The position numbers and the translations under genes are program-made. From Phocoena phocoena (taxonomy: Eukaryota; Chordata; Mammalia; Artiodactyla; Phocoenidae), in assembly GCF_963924675.1 (NCBI RefSeq), contig NC_089224.1, forward strand, positions 65,271,464 through 65,335,463: DNA of 64,000 nt, read 5' to 3'. This document shows, piece by piece, positions 58,035 through 64,000 of the stretch (position 1 is the stretch's first letter; the number at the start of each line of letters is the position of its first letter). Below the pieces are notes generated by a model that was not told the origin of the DNA, did no database searches, and was given only the letters and a program-made list of their open reading frames with translations.

Positions 58035-58584
58035 ACACACATAAATTCAATTCAGTTGATCAACAAGCTCACCTCCGAAAACCAGAAGTGCAAGGATAGC
58101 AACAAAGATACCAGTTACACTTCCATATGGAATTCCTGCCCCCTATTGTGGTACTCTTGATTGCCTAAGCCAGAGGAGAGAGGAACAGGCAGGGCCAGAG
58201 TCCTCGCAGAAAGCAATGGAGGGGTTGACAACAGCGTCATGTTAGGGGGAGGAGAGTGGGCAACACCACGATGGCCAAGGGTAAAGAAGGGTGGGTAGCC
58301 AGCCACTCCCCGTTCCTCACCTAAGTCTCGTCAAGACGACCCCACTCCTCTGCCCCGCCTGCAGCAGTGAGGAGAGGTGCCCAGATCAGCTGCTGGGCCC
58401 TGGCTTCTCAGTGATCCATACGGGCCTGTTATCTCCTGAATTTGGGACTGGATGTCTGTGCTCCACCAGCCAAAGTGGTCCCAGGGGAGCTCTCAGCCCT
58501 CTGGGGCCACAGGTGTGTGGACATGGCCAATCATGAGGCTAGTGCAGGACAAGGGTTAGATGATGTCTTTGTTTTGCACATACA

Positions 58585-58700
58585 GTTTCACTTAATCACA
58601 CAAAACTCTGAGGTAAAGGTGTGTTCCTTGGTTTTACAGCTAAAGAAACAGAAACTCAGGTTAAAAAACAGACCAAAGTCATACCAATAGGGAGGGGCAG
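58585..58700 (-). mobile_element. MIR fragment, antisense
   Basis: 'ttttacagctaaagaaacagaaactcaggttaaaa' and 'aaagtcataccaatagggaggggcagaaat' match the reversed MIR core and head. Confidence 0.6.
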
Positions 58701-58787
58701 AAATATGAATACTATTAATGACAGTTATCTAAAACTTGGAAGTCAGGCAAAAAGATGGCTTTGGGCCTTTGATTCAAAGTTATACTA

Positions 58788-59005
58788 GGACAGTGGTTCT
58801 CAACTAGGGACAGTTTTGCCCACCTACCACCAAGGAACATTTGGCAAGAAGCATTTTGTCTAGAAGCATTTTGATTGTCACAAGTGGATGGGGGAGCAGA
58901 TACTACTACCATCTACCGGGTAGAGGTCAGAGATGCTGCTAAACATCTCATGAGGCACAGGACGGCCCACACAACATAGAATCGTCCAGTCCGAAATGGC
59001 GATAG
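58788..59005 (+). mobile_element. MER20-type hAT DNA transposon
   Basis: 'aggacagtggttctcaactagggacagttttgccc', 'acatttggcaagaagcattttg', 'ggtagaggtcagagatgctgctaaacatctcatgaggcacaggacggcc' and 'cgaaatggcgatagttccactg' follow MER20 order. Confidence 0.82.
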
Positions 59006-59125
59006 TTCCACTGATGACGAACTCTGCTCTAGGACAATGTGACAAAGTCTGACTTGTTACTTGGTATTCATTAGGTCTCAAGAATGTCAACTTGTAGAAG
59101 ACTGATAAGATGCAAACGGTTCTTG

Positions 59126-59349
59126 GGACTTCCCTGGTGGTCCAGTGGCTAAGACTCCGTGCTTCCAATGCAGGGGGCCTAGGTTCGATGCCTGGTCAGG
59201 GAACTAGATCCCACATGCCGCAACTAAGAGTTCGCATGCCACAAGTAAAAAAAAAAAGATCCCGGATGCCACAACAAAGGTCCTGCATGCTGCCACTAAA
59301 CTAAGACCTGGCACAGCCAAATAAATAAATATTAAAAAAAAAAAAAAAA
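59126..59349 (+). mobile_element. Bov-tA-like SINE, extended form
   Basis: 'gggacttccctggtggtccagtggctaagactcc' to 'gcacagccaaataaataaat' and an A-tail. The 19-bp TSD AAGATGCAAACGGTTCTTG (59107-59125) recurs with one mismatch at 59350-59368. An internal A-run near 59248 interrupts the body. Confidence 0.95.
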
Positions 59350-59498
59350 AAGATGCAAACGATTCTTGTCTAGGAAGGTACCCGGAAGGTTCTAGTTTCA
59401 CAGACCTGAAGGACACTCACCTGTCATGGCTGTAACTTAGCAGTCTCACTCCAGCACTCTCATTATCACTGTCCATATAGCTCAGTCTCTTCCATCCT

Positions 59499-59707
59499 TT
59501 TTTTTTTTTTTTTTTTTTTTTGCAGTACGCAGGCCTCTCGCTGCGGCCCCTCCCGTCGCGGAGCACAGGCTCCGGACGTGCATGGCCGCCACGGCTCACG
59601 GGTCCAGCCTCTCCGCGGGATGTGGGATCTTCCCAGACCGGGGAACGAACCCGCGTCCCCTGCATCGGCAGGCGGACCCCCCAACCACTGCGCCACCAGG
59701 GAAGCCC
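59499..59707 (-). mobile_element. CHR SINE, short form, antisense
   Basis: Poly(T) start, GC-rich body and head 'gcgccaccagggaagccc'. The 11-bp TSD TCTTCCATCCT is at 59488-59498 and 59708-59718. Confidence 0.95.
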
Positions 59708-59754
59708 TCTTCCATCCTCTTTGAAACCACCTTTGCCTTCCTGCTGGTTCTCTC

Positions 59755-60142
59755 TTGTACTTCTTTAGGGCTGCCATAACAGAATACCACAGACTGGGTG
59801 GCTTGAATGACAGAAATTTATTTTCTCACAGTTCTGGAGCCTAGAAGTCCAAGATCAAGGTGCCAAAGGGGCGGCTTCCTCGGAGGCCCCCCTCCCTGGC
59901 TGGTAGACGGCTGCCCTCTTGCTGCCTCACACGGTCTTTTCTCTGTTCCTGTGCAACCCAGGTGTTCCTTCCTCTTCTTATAAAGACAACAGTTACATTG
60001 GATTAGGGCCCCACCTTTGTGACCCCATTTAACCTTAATTATCTCTTTAAAAGTTCTATCTCCAAATATAGTTACATTCTAAAGGACTGGAGGTTAGGAT
60101 TTCATCCTATGAATTTGGGGGGAATGCAATTTAGTCCATAAC
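59755..60142 (-). mobile_element. MLT1-type LTR, antisense
   Basis: 'agggctgccataacagaataccacagactgggtggcttgaatgacagaaatttatt' through 'ctccaaatatagttacattctaaaggactggaggttagg' to 'gaatttggggggaatgcaatttagtccataacacc'. Third MLT1-class copy in the window, all antisense. Confidence 0.75.
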
Positions 60143-61056
60143 ACCTCTCTACTTAATCTTTGACACAATACCAGTTTGAGGGCTATTGTTACATTAACAC
60201 AAATTCAACAAGACTGACTCTCCCAAAGTGATATTTCAGATACATCGTATGCTCCTCTCTTCCTGTCCTCTCAACAAGACTCCATTAAGAGGTTTTTGTA
60301 CAGTGAGAGTCCCCTGCCTGAAGCTTTCCTAATCTGTCAGATCAAGGATCAAACACTATGACACATGTCCCCAAGGGATCCTGCAGGGACTCTCTCAGCA
60401 ACTAAATCCAAACCTCCTTTTTTCTGTCCACTGAAAGTTTCCATATTTAGCATATTATTTAAATAATTCACGTTTCTGTTTATTGTCGAAAACATTTTAG
60501 ATTTGTTGATCGATTAATTTGTTGAATAGCTTATGAACTCAATCTACAGTAAATTCAAGGTCATGTATCAAATTGCATTCCAGACCTGGGATTCAGATTC
60601 TGGGCCCATAATCAGTCTCCTGGGACTTACGGCTAGTTCTCATTCCTCCTTATAGAAAACTTTGCCCCTGGCAAATGTCAGAAAAGAACATCCTTGGTAA
60701 TTTCTCTTATCAATCGATCCAAGCAAACACAATGGGCTTGCTTCTCCCCAGAGCTGAAGTCACCTCCTGGCAGGAAGTTAAGTGTTAGGCTCTGAGTCAG
60801 GGCACTGAGCTGAAGCTGAAAGCCAAGCAAGAATGAGTGAGATTTGGAGACGAAAGTTTTTATTGCCTGTGGTGGACTGGGAGAGCACGCATTTTGGGCA
60901 CCCTGGAAAGCTTTCCCATCTGCCTTCATCTGGCAATATGCCCACACCCCCTGGCATGACCAATCACATCACCCCATCCCCTTAGCAACAGTGATTGCTC
61001 CAAGGGGTAGGTACATGACCCCAGCAGAACCAATCAGAGCCCTTCCCTGGGACTGA
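60143..61056. other. Unassigned non-coding DNA
   Basis: No gene is supportable. The end (about 60930-61050) may be an unnamed old repeat related to 53237. Confidence 0.4.
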
Positions 61057-61058
61057 TA

Positions 61059-61546
61059 CAGGCACACCTTGGGATATTACAGGCTCGGTTCCAGACCACC
61101 TCAATAAAGTGAATATCCTAATAAAGAGAGTCACACAAATTTTTTGGTTTCCCAGTGCATATAAAAGTTGTGTTTGCACTATACTATAGTCTATTAAGTA
61201 TGTAATTGCATTGCATGTTAAAAAAAACCAATGTACATACCTTAATTAAAAGTACTTTATTGCTAAAAAATGCTATCATCTGAGCCCTCATCGAGTTGTA
61301 ATCTTCTTGTGGTAGTAACGCAAAAGATCGCTGATCACAGTCAACATAACAAATATAATAATAAAAGTTTGAAATATTTCAAGAATTACCAAAATGTGAC
61401 ACAGGGACACGAAGTGAGCAAATGCTGTTGGGAAAATGGCTCTGGGAAAGTTGCTTGACACACAGGGCTGCCACAAACGTTCTCTTTGTAAAAAATGCAA
61501 TATTTGTAAAGTATTGTACAAAGTGCAATAAAATGAGGTCTGCCTG
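61059..61546 (-). mobile_element. Tigger-type (TcMar) non-autonomous DNA transposon with TA target site
   Basis: A 488-bp element with terminal inverted repeats (caggcacacctt... / ...gaggtctgcctg) lies between TA dinucleotides at 61057-61058 and 61547-61548, the mariner/Tigger signature. Internal text 'ggttccagaccacctcaataaagtgaatatcctaataaagagagtcacac' is Tigger-like. No transposase frame remains. Confidence 0.87.
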
Positions 61547-61579
61547 TATATGGAAACTAGTGAAAGTATTGTTGTCTAA

Positions 61580-61715
61580 GATTGTAGGGTCAGAGCACTG
61601 AGTCAGAAATCCAGAAGCCTGGGTTCTAGTCCCGTTTCAATCATGGGCACGTCACTTAAATTCTCTGGGCCTCCATTTCTTCATCTGAAAATTAGGGGCA
61701 AGTCGGAGAGGACCA
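61580..61715 (+). mobile_element. MIR SINE
   Basis: 'gcctgggttctagtcccgtttcaatcatgggcacgtcacttaaattctctgggcctccatttcttcatctgaaaatta' is a clear MIR head-to-core run. Confidence 0.8.
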
Positions 61716-62164
61716 TATTAGCATCTACCACACACACACCTATGAACACAGCACTTTCCTTTGGCCCAAGAAGAGTGCATTTCAATAAGAAATCTGGTTT
61801 TCTTTTCCAGCAAGAAGGATACAGAAAGGTTTGCTGTGGGAAATCAGAAGAAATGTTATCTCAAGGCAGGTGGGGCCGCTTGGCTGTTTTCACCACCTGG
61901 GCTGCTCTCTTCCCCGCAACCCATCGCAAGACCCTCTGGGCAGAAGGCTTTGCTGGCAGTCAGCCGACTCCTCGAATTGTGACGTGCTCTCAGATCATCA
62001 GACATTGCGCCGTATCAAGCAAACTCAATTTCAAACACGCACAGTCGGAGGAGACCTGCCAACTCGTCAGACAAGGCCAGTCCTCAACCCCTCCTCCAAT
62101 CAAAACTCAGTCAGATGATTCCAATTCCTAAGTGACCCAGAATATCAGAGAAAGTATCCAGGCC

Positions 62165-62290
62165 ATCGGACATCTTGGAATGTAAGTTCCATGAGAGCAA
62201 GAGTTTTTGTTTATCTTGTTTATCACCGTATCTCCAGCACTAGAACAGTGTGTAGGCAACTCAATAAGTGCCTGACTGAATAAATTCTGG
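62165..62290 (+). mobile_element. L2 3' end
   Basis: 'ggaatgtaagttccatgagagcaagagtttttgtttatcttgtttatcaccgtatctccagcactagaacagtg' is the L2 3' terminus, followed by 'ctcaataagtgcctgactgaataaa'. Confidence 0.75.
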
Positions 62291-62448
62291 CAGCCCAAGA
62301 GGTTCTGTGATTAGCTCAGGTTTGCCCAAGCAGGGTCAGAGTTGAGCCTAGAATTCAGGGCCAGAGAAATAAAAGAGAATAGTAACTGTCAAGGTCTAAC
62401 TATATGCAGATCATCATTTTTTTTAACGTATTCCTTATTTCATTTAAT

Positions 62449-62667
62449 TTTTTTTTTTTTTTTTTTTTTTTTTTTGCGGTACTCGGGCCTCTCACTGTTG
62501 CGGCCTCTCCCATTGCGGAGCACAGGCTCCGGACGCACAGGCTCAGCGGCCATGGCTCACGGGCCCAGCTGCTCTGCGGCATGTGGAATCTTCCCGGACC
62601 GTGGCACGAACCCGTGTCCCCTGCATCGGCAGGCGGACTCTCAACCACTGCGCCACCAGGGAAGCCC
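62449..62667 (-). mobile_element. CHR SINE, short form, antisense
   Basis: Poly(T) start, GC-rich body and head 'gcgccaccagggaagccc'. An imperfect TSD (cttatttcatttaat / cttatttcctttaaa) is at about 62434-62448 and 62668-62682. Confidence 0.94.
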
Positions 62668-62760
62668 CTTATTTCCTTTAAATTCTTACTACACTATGTG
62701 GTGGATACCACTATCATCCTCGTTCTACAGATAAAGCTTAGCCAGCAGGTCACACAGCAG
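62668..62760 (-). mobile_element. MIR fragment, antisense
   Basis: 'actacactatgtggtggataccactatcatcctcgttctacagataaagc' and 'ccagcaggtcacacagcag' look like a diverged, reversed MIR. The CHR SINE sits at its left edge. Confidence 0.5.
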
Positions 62761-62762
62761 CA

Positions 62763-63200
62763 CTGTTCATCCATTCCTTCATGTGGCAAATAGTTACTGA
62801 GCACCTGCTGTTTACCTGGCACCACATCCAGCAGGAGGATACAACAGTGAACAGGACACACGTGGAGCTGCTATTCTAGTGTGGGAGACATCCAGTGAGC
62901 AAGCAAGACACAGACAATATACTTGCCAGTTAGGATACATGCTACAAAGGAAATCAATGGAGGGAGGCGACGGAGAGAGACCGGAGTGGAGGGAAAGGTC
63001 TCCGTTAGGTACATCGTTCAGAGCAGGGCTCCTTAAGGAGGGAACATGCAACCTGAGGCCTGAAAGATGAGAAGGGTCCCCCTGGGATGAGCTGGAGAAA
63101 GAGCGTCCAGCAAGAAGAGCAAGTGCAAAGGCCTGAGGGACAGAAGGGCGTGGCGAGTGGAAGCACTAGAAAGGGGAGCAGGTGGAATGGTGAGGAGGGG
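62763..63200 (-). mobile_element. L2 3' region, antisense
   Basis: 'atccattccttcatgtggcaaatagttactgagcacctgctgtttacctggcac', 'aacagtgaacaggac' and 'attctagtgtgggagac' give the reverse L2 end. Further in, 'acctgaggcctgaaagatgagaag' and 'aagagcaagtgcaaaggcctgaggg' match more internal L2 sequence on the minus strand. Confidence 0.72.
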
Positions 63201-63412
63201 GTCCAGGATGAGTTCCAAGGGTAAGCAGAGGTCACATCTCTTTCCCCAGAAAAACGTAGAGATACTGTCCTTCTCCATACACTTTCTTAGAATGTTTCTG
63301 GAGCTTATTCTCCATCGAAACAAGGAAGTAACCCCAGAAGAGGGAAGGCATGGAATTCAGATGGGGAGTTCCAGAATGGAATTGTGCCCTGAGCCTAAAG
63401 AATATCATTCCA

Positions 63413-63611
63413 GGGCTTCCCTGGTGGTGCAGTGGTTGAGAGTCCGCCTGCCGATGCAGTGGACACGGGTTCGTGCCCCGGTCTGGGAAGATCCCACATG
63501 CTGTGGAGCGGCTGGACCCGTGAGCCATGGCCACTGAGCCTGCGCATCCGGAGTCTGTGCGCTGCAACGGGAGAGGCCACAACAGTGAGAGGCCCGCGTA
63601 TCGCAAAAAAA
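63413..63611 (+). mobile_element. CHR SINE, short form
   Basis: Complete copy with A-tail. The 16-bp TSD AAAGAATATCATTCCA is exact at 63397-63412 and 63612-63627. Confidence 0.96.
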
Positions 63612-63864
63612 AAAGAATATCATTCCAGGTTGGAGCAGTAGGGAGGAGCCTCCCAAGAGAGGGGTTTCTGCAGGACAGGACATTCCAGGGATTTCACACA
63701 ATCCTGGGGAAGCTGAGGAATGTAAGAATACAGTCAAGGCAGACAACACAAGTTGGGGGAAGGCAATTAAAACTCCATGAAAAACACCTAACTGTCCATG
63801 AAAGAAAATGTATCAAATATAAATATTGGTTGTGCCATGGATAGTTATTTGCATAGTAATAATT

Positions 63865-64000
63865 TATTTATTCAACCAATATTGAATATTTATTGAGGAC
63901 CTTCTATATGCCAGGCCCTTATCTGGCTCTAGGGACATATCAGGGAACAAAAACAGACAAGCTGCTTCCTCTCATGTAACTTGTATTCTCGTTGGGTAGA
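63865..64000 (-). mobile_element. L2 3' end, antisense, running off the window
   Basis: 'tattcaaccaatattgaatatttattgaggaccttctatatgccaggcccttatctggctctagggac' and 'aacaaaaacagacaagctgc' are the reverse L2 terminus. The element continues beyond 64000. Confidence 0.72.

Noticed and set aside
62342..62793. Recurrent protein-like frames such as [20 protein letters not shown] and their relatives at about ten loci, which look like a protein family.
   Set aside because: They are translations of the CHR SINE in both strands and several frames; each coincides with a TSD-bounded SINE.

Overview
This is mammalian, intron- or intergenic-type DNA, and its repeats point to a cetacean. About twenty tRNA-derived SINEs of the CHR/Bov-tA type are scattered through it. 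Many belong to the short, GC-rich, roughly 200-bp form (head 'gggcttccctggtggcgc', A-tail after 'taccgc') that is typical of whales and dolphins; a hippo or other cetartiodactyl is not strictly excluded. The LINE-1 copies carry cetartiodactyl-type 3' ends. No bacterial, viral or CRISPR-like gene organisation is present, and most long reading frames are translations of SINEs or L1s.

Layout. 1-8.1 kb: mostly unassigned DNA with CHR SINEs, L2 and MIR relics and an antisense L1 3' half holding a (GT)19 microsatellite. 8.1-11.05 kb: the longest stretch without a recognisable repeat. 11.06-15.47 kb: two antisense MLT1 LTRs and a 93-bp inverted repeat. 15.48-23.48 kb: two sense L1s, one 5'-truncated and one with a 5' UTR, ORF1 and ORF2 but lacking its 3' end, separated by an insertion made of nothing but poly(A). 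23.5-27.2 kb: mostly non-L1 DNA with the only gene-like signal in the window, a candidate 3'-terminal exon on the + strand (acceptor at 24520-24521, open frame to 24766, poly(A) signal at 25249-25254). 27.2-50.4 kb: an L1 graveyard of nested elements, nearly all on the + strand, with a 6.57-kb composite L1 at its core (38939-45508) inserted into an older L1. 50.4-64 kb: lower repeat density, with MER5, MER20, Tigger, MLT1, MIR, L2 and CHR copies.

There is no operon or pathway here. What can be read is a history of retrotransposition: target-site duplications (TSDs) resolve several nested, chimeric or aberrant events. The most notable are a SINE-L1 chimera within one TSD (31486-32904), a composite L1 with extra 5' and 3' sequence within one TSD (38924-45523), two SINEs in one target site (35007-35698), an internally inverted SINE (37794-38050) and the poly(A)-only insertion (18285-18330). 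I found no convincing new biological system. The terminal-exon candidate and the chimeric or composite retroelements deserve checking most.

Repeat family names come from recognising consensus-like phrases by eye, not from a database search, so subfamily names are deliberately loose and boundaries are good to about 5-30 bases unless a TSD fixes them.
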